This document shows positions 53,783 to 64,000 of a DNA stretch of 64,000 nt, piece after piece. The notes below the pieces were generated by a model, which saw only the letters and a list, made by a program, of their open reading frames with translations, ran no database searches and was not told the DNA's origin. Position 1 is the first letter of the stretch. Each line of letters begins with the position of its first letter. This stretch comes from Lasiosphaeris hirsuta. Taxonomy: Eukaryota > Ascomycota > Sordariomycetes > Sordariales > Lasiosphaeriaceae. Made by a program: the position numbers and the translations under genes. The stretch is from NCBI GenBank assembly GCA_030549175.1, contig JAUKUA010000001.1, forward strand, positions 1,488,001-1,552,000, in the 5' to 3' direction.

Positions 53783-56700
53783 GGTCGGAGGTTAAGATGA
53801 ACGTGGATAGACTGTTCGAGAGGATACCGGGCTCCTCGGGAGCAGCGAGAGAAGAAGCGAAGGGGCGTCAAAAATTGGTTCCAGACCGTTAATGAAGCAA
53901 AAATGTCGATAAAAGGAGTGGTGCCAGACAGCTGGGCATCGACGAAGGAGATATGTACAGCCGGCGTCGAGAAAGGAACGAATGAATGGAAAACACACTA
54001 CCACCGCACAAAGAAGAGGACTAAAGCAAGAAAATTGGTGGGGGGGAGAAGAGGGTTGAATAGATTATAAGACGGGTGAGTGCCAAGGGACGAGAGCCAA
54101 GACATCGTTTCTTTATATCCCGGAGGCCAAGAGCACGACGAGGTTTCGACCCCCCAGAGGTCGACATCGGGTTGCCAAGCATTGTGGGACCAGGAACGGG
54201 TGCAAGCCTGATGGGGAGTGAGGAGGCCGGAGCAGGAGGTGTGAGGAGAGCTGTCTCCACGATTCCAAAACGCGGTGCAGGGAGATGAGCAGGGCTCTGA
54301 CAGAAGGGGAGTGTAGCCTCAAACTCCATGGGACGGCTGGGACCTGGCAGGCTTACACCCCGGCACCCACACCCTCACGCCCTCACACCCTTGTGCGGCT
54401 CCCAGACGCGGGGAACGGAACGCCAGCTGCTGCAGGTACAATCTTTCGTACAGGTCGGTGGCTTGCCGTGGCCCGTTTTGGATTTCTGGAACATGGCGAC
54501 GAGTCGCTCCTTGCCCCAGGTCCTCAGGTGCCCAGGTCAGTCAACCCTGGCCGACAGCCGAATTGCATCACGACGAAATCGTCAAGAGTCAAGTGAGAAA
54601 TTGACGTGGCTTCCCAGTGTAGGCTTCGCATTTCAAAAATAACTGCCGCGGCCGCGCGCAGCTGGGAACCGCGATTCGAGTGAGAGAGTGTGCGCTGGAC
54701 GAGGGGGTGCTGGCAAGGGAGGGGTGCTGGGCGAAGCGGTGCGGACGTTGATGCGGCTTCTGTCCCAGATGCCATGCCCAGGCCCCGTTCGTCTGAACAC
54801 AGGCCAATCACAGGCCACGCCTCACGTCGATCGAGCAGCTTCTGTCTCGGGATGAAGCGCTAGTGAGCGAGCATTGAACTCGACTCCCTGCTATCGGCCC
54901 ACTTTGCTCTTTGCGCTTGCTTCGAGCTGCTCGGATGCCGAGTGCAAAACCAGCGATCTTTTTCGCCCGATCCAAACAACGTCGAACCCGACCGGCGCAC
55001 GCTGACTAGCATCGCCTAGTATCACCCAGCAGCCACTGTGTCTGGAATCACAGCCTCACCGTCCGACCTGGCCTACCCTGTCACCGCCGACACCGACGAC
55101 ACCGTGCTGAACGGTCGATGCAGACTGCTCTGTGCGACCCTGATTCCCTGCGCTGCACCGCTCCTCGCTGCGCTGCGACTCGGCCCCCAAGAGTATTTGC
55201 AATGATTTTCGAGATGTTCTACGCAGAGGAGATCGTATCCCTGACCTTGCACTCTGTGTTAGAAATTAAGGCTGTTGTCCGCCCGCGGCGCTTACCGAAA
55301 ATCATTCATGTTTGCTCGATTCGATGTCCTTGCCCATGGTTGATACCTGATACCTTTACCTAACTGACTAGGAGCCCCGGCCCCGGCCGGAATCCCGACC
55401 GGCCACACTCACAATTCAACTCTTGATTTCTATGCCAAGTCTCCGGCCGCCGTTTCACGCCGAATTGAGAGCTCGCTGTTCACATTGGCTTGTAATCCCA
55501 CAGTGGCGGTTTCTTTTTGCCTTTCTCGAAAGACGGAGCCAAGGGATGCTGCTTCGCAAAAAAAAAAAAAAAAAAAAAAAAATTACTTGGAACACATGGC
55601 TGGCTGGTTGAGCTTCTGGATCCGACAAACGGGACTATTGTTCTTGCTGCACAATTTCATCATCGCTTCAACAAGAATGCAGGGTTAGCTCTGAAAAGCC
55701 ACACAACCTGACGTCGCAGCTTCAGCGAAACATCGAGGGTTTGCATCGAGGGTTTCGCCTTCCTTACAGAGTGGAAAAGGCTGCCTGCAGCCCCTCGCTG
55801 ACAGCGCTGACATCCAATCTCAGCCCTGCTCAGCACGAAACAATTTCCAGATGCCATCCCATCACCATCTCGGAGCAACACGGGTGTCAATCCAGAAACA
55901 AAGCTATCATGGATATAGATCTATCAAGCATCACCCAACTTTCTATTTGGCTCTAGCATTAAGCTTCAGCGAGCTTGTAAACCAACAGCATTTCGGGTAG
56001 GGTATACCAACGTAGATGCCGGCACAGCATCCCATCCCTCAGAACCCCACGGTTCGATCAAGGCCATACCCGCAGCTGAATCCACAGCTGCCCGCTGTGG
56101 GCTCTCGGCTGCTGTGGACTGTAAGCTTTGTGGCGCTGGCTAGAACACAAGCGCGCAAAACGGGGGGTTGAGGCGGACCCCTGTGCACTTGAGACAAACG
56201 GTAGGATGCCACAGGGAGACACCTGCGCCAGCCCAAGCCGCCTCCAAAACCCCTTCGCCCTCCTGACATGGACTATTGTAATCTCTCTTGCCCTCAAAAG
56301 CCCCCCAACTGCGACCTGGAAGCAACACCCTACAATGGACGATTGTTGAAACGCTCCTTTGGGTATCAGAGCTAGTCACTTTGTTTTCGCCTCTCTTTGC
56401 TTCTCTCCTATCTTTTCCTCGCCAAGACTGCTTGGCAGACGGCATCTCGACTCTGATCGTCCTGCCAAGAGAGTTGACGTCCAGTCTGGGCGTTTCCCCC
56501 TAAAATGGACAAGGGCGCGAGGTTCTGTTCGCTCGCTCTCCCTCGTCTTCAGCTCGCAGGACTGTAACCGAGGATCGCCAGAACGAAACATAGAGATTCG
56601 GGAGTGTCTGGGTGGTAAAATGCTTGGCACACGAAAATCCACAGCAGAAATGATGCCCTCCCAGTTCATCCACGTAATGCTCCGGGGCGTGGATTTGCCG

Positions 56701-57075
56701 GCACTCGGCCGCCAAAAGGTGGCATCATGATCGATCATATTGATCATGCCCGACGGGAGGATCAAGCACGAGAGGGTGTTTATCCTGGATCTGACACTTG
56801 GGTCTATGCTGCCCGTAACTTGCGCAGAACGCCGAGCTTCCGAAAAGTATATGTAAAACTCAGAGCACCGCCCGGCTGATGATCCCTTCTCCATGTAGCT
56901 GGCCTCTGCAATACTCGCACATCCCCCACCAGGTCGCGTTCAAGCCCGGCCGCTGCAAAATTGAAAAGAGCTACAAGATTCCCATGAGATGTACAATATC
57001 TTGGAACAAAGCACATGCGTCCGAGATCCACAACACCAGCACTCCCCAAACAGACAAAACATGACAAGACATATC
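53783..57075. other. 3.3-kb gene-poor region
   Basis: Upstream region of the Egh16-like gene and 3' flank of the nuclease gene. Frames on both strands are short and unsupported. A run of 25 A lies at 55558-55582. Confidence 0.45.
55558..55582 (+). repeat. 25-A homopolymer
   Basis: Uninterrupted run of 25 adenines in the gene-poor region. It could be the poly-A tail of a retroposed copy or simple slippage; no retroelement sequence is recognisable just upstream. Confidence 0.9.
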
Positions 57076-58233
57076 TTACAGATCGCCCATTTTTGCAGAT
57101 TGGCTGCTGATACGGGCAACAATGAGGTCCAGCCACGCAGCCAGTCGATAGCCGGCCTTGGCAACTTGAAGCTCGATCACGGGGGCAGCCTTTTCATAGT
57201 AGTCACCACCTAATTCCTGGCCAACAATGGCCTCGGGGCCCTCGGGCAAGACTGTATTCAAGCGCGTGGCGGTTAGCCAACAAGCTCTCATGGATGGGGG
57301 AGATCGCATGCTGCGACTGCTGTCTGCAACGCGGGATGAAGCTCTGCATAGAGCAATAGCCGCCGCCGTGCCAAACTGGGGTCGTTGACTCACCTGTCGT
57401 GCAGACATAGGCATTGCCCTCCGTCGCCCACTTCAGGGCCGTAGAAGTCGGGTCGGCCAGGTCGACGGCCTCGAGCCAGGCGTCGCGGCTGGTGTTGAAC
57501 TTGCCCGCGTTGATCTCGGTTGTCAGCGTATCGGCCCAGTTCTTCGCCTCGGCGTACCCGAGCCGGCGGCGCCCGTGGCCCACGAGCTTCTCTGCAATGC
57601 TGGTGTCCCAGACATGGTGCAGGTTGAGTTCAACACCATTGAACTTGACGTGAATCCCGTTGCCGCCGCGGGCAACGTCTTCGGTGTGCAACGGCTGATC
57701 TACGGCGGAGTTAGTCTAGGCCATCTATAGATGATAGCCAAGGTTCATACGAATATCTCCAATAAAGTGGATCAGGAACTTGGAGGCCACGACGTGCTCG
57801 TACACGGGCAGGGTTGGGTCGAGGAGCCGGGTGGTGTAGTTCTGAATAGCGCTCACGACGCAGCCGTCTTCTTTACAGTCGCGCTCCAGGTCTATGCCAC
57901 AGTAACTCGGCGGCGAATCCTTGGCGTCAATGAAGTGGAAGATGCCTGAAAAGTGGTAGAATTTGCTGTAGCGAGCCGAGTCGGCCCAGGTAGCAACACC
58001 GGCCAGGTACTCCTGCGTGTCATTGCGCAGGAGGCCCTGGAAAAAGGAGGCTGTGTCCTTTGACACAAAGTTGCTTGCGATGTAAGCCACCGTGATGTGC
58101 CCGAAGCCTGTTTTGGTGGTGTTTTAGCTTCCGTTCACCTCGGGAAAGGGGAGTTGGCCATGAATAGCATACCGCCCCATGCCTGTGCCGCAGGCAGCGC
58201 TGTCGCGCCGATTGCCAATGTTGATAGCTTCAT
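57076..58233 (-). CDS. Secreted S1/P1-type nuclease
   Basis: Zinc-dependent secreted nuclease cleaving single-stranded DNA and RNA. Exons 58173-58233, 57751-58107, 57394-57699 and 57076-57251, with introns of 65, 51 and 142 bp, encode 299 residues. The signal peptide is KLSTLAIGATALPAAQA; the mature protein begins WG, whose Trp19 with His24 (WGGFGH) contributes to the tri-zinc site. Further zinc ligands appear in FHFIDAKDSP, the family hallmark GDIHQPLH (formed across the second intron) and LNLHHVWDT. The C-terminus has PVIELQVAKAGYRLAAWL, as in nuclease P1. All key residues are present. Confidence 0.93.
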
Positions 58234-59403
58234 TTTGCCCGACTTTTTTTTTCAAATTTTTTTTAATACCTTTCTCGTCTTGGCAAGAGTATCACACCAA
58301 AAATTGGGCCTCAAAACACAATGGATTCAAGCTCGCGTTGAGAAGCGAGACAAAATGCAACAGCGGAATGATATGGAGGCGCAAACAGTCACAAGCAAGT
58401 CTCAGACTCGCCGCTTTCTATCAAGTGTTGGGTTTTTGTCAGGAGGCCGCAGGGTTGGCCAGCTTCCTTTCAGCCTGCCATCATCAGCCAGCCGCTGGCT
58501 GCTAGGCTGCTAGGTGAGTTGCTAGAGGGACGCGCTGGGCGAATCGATGCCAAGCGCGGGAAGCCTCACGTGTCGGCGTGCTGAACTACGATCGATCGAG
58601 GCTGGGCGAGATCTCGTGAGTGGCTTATCGCTTCCTTATCGCAATCAGGTGCGCCGCTCGGGAAAGTATGGCAGTTGTGGGCGTTTGAAAGCCCAGTACT
58701 TGGTGTCACGGGTGTCACGGGTGCTACCACGCTATACTTGATCGATAAACTCAATCCTCAGCGCTTGAACGGCTTGTCTTTCTCGACGGGGCGCTCTGTG
58801 TAATCGGGCTGGCGCAACTGGTCGAGTCCAACGTGGAATTGGAGCATCTGCTTGGCGCGAAAGAGCTTCGCAAAGGGATATGCCCCGCTGCGCGCTGTCG
58901 CGAAAGCGGCAAGCAGAGTTGCAAGGGCTCTCTTCCGATGGATGCGGGGTGCTGGCCACTTACACAATACCTGTCTCCTGCAGTAGCAGTGCAGCAGCGC
59001 AGGAGCTATATCGGAGCTTGGGTAGAACCTCAGCATGCAGGGACTGACTGCAATGATGCATCTTGGATTGCGACGATTATCCGTACAGACAGCCCCCGCG
59101 CCAAAGGGAGATAGGTAATGGATTATGGCGGTGTCTCCCGTGGGGTTCCGTGGGGCCCTATTTGCTAGCCTTTTCCGGGGCTGGCGTCCCTTATCTCTTT
59201 GAGATCTGCGGCGGCGCGATAAAAGGTCCTGCTGACCACTGGCCACTCGCTCTCTGACTCGAAGCGAATTTCAGGTCCAAACCTCCAACCACCTGACGTA
59301 GCGAGCGTCTGCTGAGGCCTATATTCCCGAGTTATATGAATAGGCCATCGACTCTTCCGTACCGAACCCTCTGCACACGCGACGCCTCAGATCCAAAGAC
59401 ACA
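58234..59403. other. Divergent intergenic region
   Basis: About 1.2 kb between the nuclease and the PQ-loop transporter genes, holding both promoters. No supported gene. Confidence 0.5.
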
Positions 59404-60644
59404 ATGGCGGGGCTTATCGCAGCCATGCCAATGGCCCTCCAGTCGCCCCAGCTCGGCGAGGCCCTGTCGGGCATATTTGGCAGTGTTAGCCTCACGGCTT
59501 GGATATGTCTCCTGGTACGCAATGCTGGGTCGTAGGGAAGACACCAGAGCATCGCTAACAGACGCCTCTATAGCTTCCGCAGCTTATCGCAAACTACAAA
59601 GCCAAGAGCGCTGATGCCTTGTCTATGAAGTTTCTCTTCATATGGCTCATGGGTGACGTAGCCAACCTTTTCGGTCCGTGACGAACCCCTTTTCCGTTAG
59701 CCCTACCCATCCTTAGGGTCCTAAGAAGATCAAATCGATATCTTGTCGCATCCGCTGTCTTATCGCTAACCTCCACCCGAACAGGCGCCCTCTGGACCCA
59801 ACTCGCCCCCACGACGGTGGCCCTCGCAAGCTACTTCTGCTTTGCCGATCTCATCCTCATCAGCCAGTGCAGCTACTACAACGCGGTCAACGCGCGGCGG
59901 CGCACCCGCAAGGAGCGCCGCCAGCTCTCGTCGACGGCGACCCACGACACCGACACCACGGCCGTGTCGGACGAGCCCCACGAGGAGGACGCCCTCCTCG
60001 ACCGGCGCCACCGCCGCCGCAGCGAGTCCACCGGCCTTCCGGGTTCCCACCGCCAGCACTCGGTCCGCCGCCGCGAGAGCAACCTCGACCCCCTAACCCG
60101 CATCATCACGGGCGAGGACGACTCCCCGGACAGCAACCCGTGGTTCCACAACGCCCTTAGCATCGTCGCTGTGTGGGTCGTCGGCGCGTCCGGCTGGTAT
60201 ATCAGCTACAAGATGGGCGCCTGGGACGTTGCCGACGGCCTCCCGGAGGCTGGGGACGGTCAGGCGGCGAATGTTCCCGAGGCGTACATCGGGATGGTGT
60301 TGGGGTATTTCAGTGCCGTCTGCTACCTGTGGTGTGTACACGCACCTGTCTTTACAATACCATAATTACTGACTCTGGAATGTAGCGCCCGCATCCCTCA
60401 AATCATCAAGAACTACCAAGAAAAGTCCTGCGAAGGCCTCGCCCTCCTCTTCTTCCTCCTCTCCCTGACGGGCAACTTAACCTACGGAGCCAGCGTCATC
60501 TCCTACTCCCAGGAGCAGGACTACTTTATTCGCGCTCTGCCCTGGCTCCTCGGCTCGCTCGGCACCATGGTCGAGGACTGCATCATCTTTGTCCAGTTCA
60601 GATTATACTCGCCCACAGTCCAAGCAAAGATGGCAAGCCCCTAA
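59404..60644 (+). CDS. PQ-loop vacuolar transporter (Ypq/Rtc2-like)
   Basis: Seven-helix PQ-loop protein of the family exporting basic amino acids from the vacuole or lysosome. Exons 59404-59514, 59574-59673, 59785-60331 and 60386-60644, with introns of 59, 111 and 54 bp, give 338 residues. The two PQ-loop motifs are LPQLIANYKAKSADALS (formed across intron 1) and ARIPQIIKNYQEKSCEGLA (after intron 3), each followed by a hydrophobic helix. Between the two repeats lies a hydrophilic loop of about 90 residues rich in Arg, Ser and Asp (RRRTRKERRQLSS, LDRRHRRRSES), longer than in the bacterial members and probably cytosolic. Confidence 0.92.
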
Positions 60645-60763
60645 GGTTTAGCTTGCATGGGTATATACGGCAGGAAAGCGAGGAGGGTAGGATGCCTTGG
60701 GTTTGTGTCTGGGAGGGGAGAGGAGGTTGTCCCGTGCTTAATTAGGTTAGTTGGCTGGCTTAC

Positions 60764-60949
60764 ATGTGCATTTTTTGGGGAGTCGAGGGTTTCCAGACTG
60801 GATTTGCTTTTGGTTTCGTCTTGGGCGTAATCATCGCATCGGGATTTATTCCAACGGAGCGTGTTCGACGTCTTGGACAGCATTACATAGGTCATATTAT
60901 CATGGGAGCGTCGATTACGGCTCTCGCCGCTTCAATCTGGGGTATTTGA
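60764..60949 (+). CDS. Possible 61-residue two-helix membrane protein
   Basis: ATG-initiated open frame whose product would have two hydrophobic helices, GFAFGFVLGVIIASGFI and HIIMGASITALAASIWGI, separated by a short basic loop (PTERVRRLGQHY). It lies 120 bp past the PQ-loop transporter stop on the same strand. It may instead be 3' untranslated sequence. No family recognised. Confidence 0.35.
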   Translation: MCIFWGVEGFQTGFAFGFVLGVIIASGFIPTERVRRLGQHYIGHIIMGASITALAASIWGI

Positions 60950-61501
60950 TTTCTTCTTTGGTAAGGTTAGTTGCCAGTCTCGGAAATTGCAAGGGTATCT
61001 ATTCCCTTGCTTCACCCGTTCAAGTTGACACCAGTCCGCCACTCACCCAATAAACACAAAAGATGCTCCTAAGAAGAACAACAGAAAAGCTCGTAAGGTT
61101 CAGTAGAGATGCAATATGCTGCTGTTGATGATGATGCCGCCGCCAAAACAGGTTGGACGCCTCGTGACATTCATAACTCGCACCAAAAAATATATGCAGA
61201 CCTCCCAACAGTTCCCAACACATACATACACATGAGTAACCAGTCACTCCAAAATGATCCGCCAATGCCGCCCGGTATATCTATGTTGAACGAATCCCCT
61301 TCCCTCAAAAGAGCCGAGCCAAATAACACCCATCCACCATGAGAAACTCCTCAAAACCCCCTTATGAACCAGCTGACAAGGCCACCGCCAGCGAAAAACA
61401 AAGATCACTGCTGGGGTTACAAATATTCAAACAAAAGAAATCCAAGGTGATGTACCAAATCGCTTTTTCCGCTCCTCGCTCACACCCGGCGCGTCAAAGC
61501 A
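60950..61501. other. Convergent 3' intergenic region
   Basis: About 550 bp before the 3' end of MED12; no supported gene. Confidence 0.5.
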
Positions 61502-64000
61502 TTACTGCATCTTCCTCGCCTCAAACAAGCCCAGACTCAAAGCGGTATCATTCTCACCGACGTTGGGTGTCGGCTCACTGAGAATCTCCCACCGCCGGAG
61601 GTGGAAGATACTCAGGCGCTCCGGAACGGGACGGTCCTGACCCCATAGCGCCGCCGGGGTGCCCAAAAGCCCGCCGATCAGGGGTCCGGCGGCACGATTT
61701 GGGGGCCCGGCAGGCTTGTCCTTGTGGCTGAGTAGTAGACTCTCACCAAGTGTCGCCGAGAAGCTGAAGATGTAGCGCAGGCGGGGATCCGAGGTCGTGT
61801 CCTTCAGGGCCCGAACGCACATGGCGCGCGACTCTTCAGCTAGATTGTCGGCCAGGAGACAGGCAAGATCAAAGATACGACTACTCAGCGCCCTGGTATC
61901 AACCCCAGGGCCGTGCAAAGTATCCAGCTCCTGAATGAGGCCGGCGCAGATGATGAGAGCCTTAGCTCGCACCTCGTTGCTGGGCTTGCTTGTGTCGAAT
62001 GTCTGTGCATGGAGAGTGATGATGTTCAGCAGGAACGGGAGCCAGTGGTTGAGCACTGGTGGCTTCGCGTCGGCGTCGGCCGAGGCAAGAATTTCCCAAA
62101 GGTCGGCGAATTTGTCAATCATGGATGGAACAAGCTGAGGCGGCCGACCCATAGAGCCACCTCTGATAATAGCGTCGACAACCGACAACAAATTTTCCGC
62201 CATTTGCAAGCTCTGCTCCAAAGTCCTATCCATTGGCGGCGGATTCCTCGGCGATGGCAGGAGATCGAGGAACCGCATCTGAGCCCGGCTTTTGAGGTGA
62301 TGCGTTATCTCCGGGCTCAAGCAGGACAGCATCCCTATCCATGAGATATTCCTAGCGTCGATGGCCTTGTCCATGGCGTTTGCGAAGAGCTCCAACAAGG
62401 ATTGCTGTCGGTCGGCAGCCTCCGGACTGCTCTGGTCGTTTGATGCTAAACTTATGGAAAGCTTCACTTGGCAGAAAGGCAACGTAAACTCGTTGGTGAG
62501 TTCCAAAACCTGATCGAACGTCACGTGTGTCTGATCATCAGCGGCAGGAATCAATAGCTTCGTCGTCATAAAGTCGATCCAGTTGCCAACATGCGCGTCT
62601 GGGGACTTGACGACCAACGCCCGGGCCACCCCCGTCGCATCCTTCAGCACGAGCTGCTGGACTAGCCCGAGAAGCTGGCTCTGGACGTCAGGTTTGTCCA
62701 GAGGTAAATTTTCGGTATCGTTTTGCGTCCTGGAGTAAGAGTACTCGGCAAGTGCAACGCGAACCAGTCCCAGCAGCTCTTTGGGGTTTTCTCGACATGC
62801 CTGGTCCTGAAGAATGCTGAAGCGGTAACATTCTTCAGGCGCGAGAAGACCGCCTTGTGAGATAGGGGCCATGAACAGCTGAAGGGCCTCCTGCATATAC
62901 CTCGTCCGATGTGTGATATGAAACACCTGAGGTCCTGAAGCATGTGGGGCGGGCCGAGTTGCAGCAGCATTCTGCCCGCCAGACGTTTCCGATGTCGTTG
63001 CCAGTATTGTAGGCATACCAAGACAGCCGACGGACACAAGCAATGGGAATATTCTCAGAATAGATGGCCGATTTCCCAAAGTGCGCAGGTACATTAGCCA
63101 TTTTGTCATGATCGCGTCGAAGTGCTGCGTGTCAAATATACGTAGACGTGTGAGCAGACCACTATAGGCTCGCTGCTTATCGTCTGCCTTGCCCCAGCAG
63201 CTTTGAAGCCGCTGGACAACGGTCTGAAACAGACGGTCCATGGTATGTCGGTCCAGGCTAGTGCCGCTGGCCAGGAGCTTCTCGATCTCCTCGTGGAGAC
63301 TGACATCGTCATCCTGGAGCCGGAGAGCCATGCTATCCGACACAGGCGAGCACGCGTCAACGGGGTTGTGACGGTCGTTCAACGCGAGGTCCCGCTGAAG
63401 TTGCGTCGCCAGCTCTTCTTGCCCGGGAATCCTAGAGGCGAGTCCAACAAGCGAAGCAAGGAGCGGACGGGCGCCAACGCCTTGCTCTCGGCCAACAACC
63501 CTGAGTCGTTTGTACAGGCCCGCAAAGAGCCCCTGTACGATGCCAATGGCAGAGAAAACAAATAAATGGCGACTAACAGTGTCAGCGACGGCGGCGAGTG
63601 TCTCGACGTTCGACTGTGTAGCTAACGACTTCAGTATCTCGCTCAGCATCGAAAAGTCTTCGGCGGCTTCGAGAACAGTTCGAACAGCGTTGAACATGGC
63701 GGGTGGTAGCTCCGGACCCCGACCCCCATCCTTCTCCTTCTGTTCAGAATTGACAGCCAACCCATCTCGGAGCCAAGTACCAATCTCGGCTTTGAGTGAT
63801 CTGCTGCTCAGTGTAATTCTCTTAGTGAGCTTGTTGATGTGTAGAGGCTTCCGCTGGAGAATCGGATCATCCATCTCTAGCGGCAATCCCAAGGAGTGTC
63901 GCAGGTGCTTGATCGCCAACTCTGTATCCCTTGCTTCGTCCTCCACACTGAACGATGCACGTCGGAGCATCCCGCCCCTGATGCTTTTCTGGGACTCGGC
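61502..64000 (-). CDS. SRB8: Mediator kinase-module subunit Med12/Srb8, C-terminal part
   Basis: Large subunit of the CDK8 module of Mediator, which represses or tunes RNA polymerase II transcription. About 832 residues are visible, in one uninterrupted frame reaching the right window edge; the N-terminal part is outside. Conserved stretches are AIKHLRHSLGLPLEM, KLTKRITLSSRSLKAEIG, FNAVRTVLEAAEDFSML, VDACSPVSDSM, HEEIEKLLASGTSLDRHTM and LLTRLRIFDTQHFDAIM. The protein ends LRRWEILSEPTPNVGENDTA and a short tail. The frame is clean over 2.5 kb, which argues that frameshifts in the 3-13 kb cluster are not a general sequence-quality problem. Confidence 0.9.
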   Translation of the reverse strand, partial: AESQKSIRGGMLRRASFSVEDEARDTELAIKHLRHSLGLPLEMDDPILQRKPLHINKLTKRITLSSRSLKAEIGTWLRDGLAVNSEQKEKDGGRGPELPPAMFNAVRTVLEAAEDFSMLSEILKSLATQSNVETLAAVADTVSRHLFVFSAIGIVQGLFAGLYKRLRVVGREQGVGARPLLASLVGLASRIPGQEELATQLQRDLALNDRHNPVDACSPVSDSMALRLQDDDVSLHEEIEKLLASGTSLDRHTMDRLFQTVVQRLQSCWGKADDKQRAYSGLLTRLRIFDTQHFDAIMTKWLMYLRTLGNRPSILRIFPLLVSVGCLGMPTILATTSETSGGQNAAATRPAPHASGPQVFHITHRTRYMQEALQLFMAPISQGGLLAPEECYRFSILQDQACRENPKELLGLVRVALAEYSYSRTQNDTENLPLDKPDVQSQLLGLVQQLVLKDATGVARALVVKSPDAHVGNWIDFMTTKLLIPAADDQTHVTFDQVLELTNEFTLPFCQVKLSISLASNDQSSPEAADRQQSLLELFANAMDKAIDARNISWIGMLSCLSPEITHHLKSRAQMRFLDLLPSPRNPPPMDRTLEQSLQMAENLLSVVDAIIRGGSMGRPPQLVPSMIDKFADLWEILASADADAKPPVLNHWLPFLLNIITLHAQTFDTSKPSNEVRAKALIICAGLIQELDTLHGPGVDTRALSSRIFDLACLLADNLAEESRAMCVRALKDTTSDPRLRYIFSFSATLGESLLLSHKDKPAGPPNRAAGPLIGGLLGTPAALWGQDRPVPERLSIFHLRRWEILSEPTPNVGENDTALSLGLFEARKMQ

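Noticed and set aside
55558..55582. Poly-A run as a LINE or processed-gene tail
   Set aside because: No retroelement or processed coding sequence and no target-site duplication are recognisable next to it.
1..64000. CRISPR arrays, bacterial operons, rRNA or tRNA genes
   Set aside because: None of the expected repeat or fold patterns was seen, and the gene structure is eukaryotic.

Overview
The window is fungal nuclear DNA, from a filamentous ascomycete (Pezizomycotina, probably Sordariomycetes). Most genes carry short introns of 50-80 bp with GT(A/G)NGT-like donors. Orthologues recognisable from the reading frames include SSZ1, RRP40, POP1, MED12/SRB8, an RBR ubiquitin ligase and an Egh16/MAS3-type secreted protein. 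There is no operon structure; genes are separated by 0.4-5 kb. Gene models were spliced by hand, and each intact spliced model closes to a whole number of codons.

Positions 1-18.4 kb look like a secondary-metabolite cluster. It holds the 5' end of a non-ribosomal peptide synthetase (NRPS, running off the left edge), a basic-region/ankyrin (bANK, TOXE-type) regulator, a ubiquitin C-terminal hydrolase, an ATP-grasp ligase, a full ABC-B transporter, a bZIP regulator, a LolT-like PLP enzyme and an isopenicillin-N-synthase-like 2-oxoglutarate/Fe(II) oxygenase. The visible NRPS part, the UCH, the PLP enzyme and the oxygenase are intact. The ATP-grasp gene has five frame breaks. The ABC transporter has five in-frame stops plus frameshifts and deletions. 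Both regulators have frame problems. This reads as a cluster losing its regulation, export and ligase functions while keeping a core. A 20-25 bp motif recurs upstream of the NRPS, bZIP and oxygenase genes, each time on the gene's sense strand.

Positions 18.8-46.6 kb are ordinary core genome: a secreted FAS1 protein, a predicted membrane-anchored C2H2 zinc-finger protein, RRP40 and SSZ1 (divergent), an NT-C2/EEIG1-type protein, POP1, an RBR E3 ligase, an SH3 protein of the LSB/PIN3 type, mitochondrial 2-methylcitrate dehydratase and glutamate decarboxylase.

Positions 46.6-57 kb are gene-poor. They hold degenerate small reading frames, a ~1 kb element bounded by a perfect 22-bp inverted repeat, and the Egh16-like secreted protein with a coding minisatellite. 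Positions 57-64 kb return to normal genes: an S1/P1 nuclease, a PQ-loop vacuolar transporter and the C-terminal part of MED12, which runs off the right edge. No rRNA, tRNA or CRISPR was recognised.
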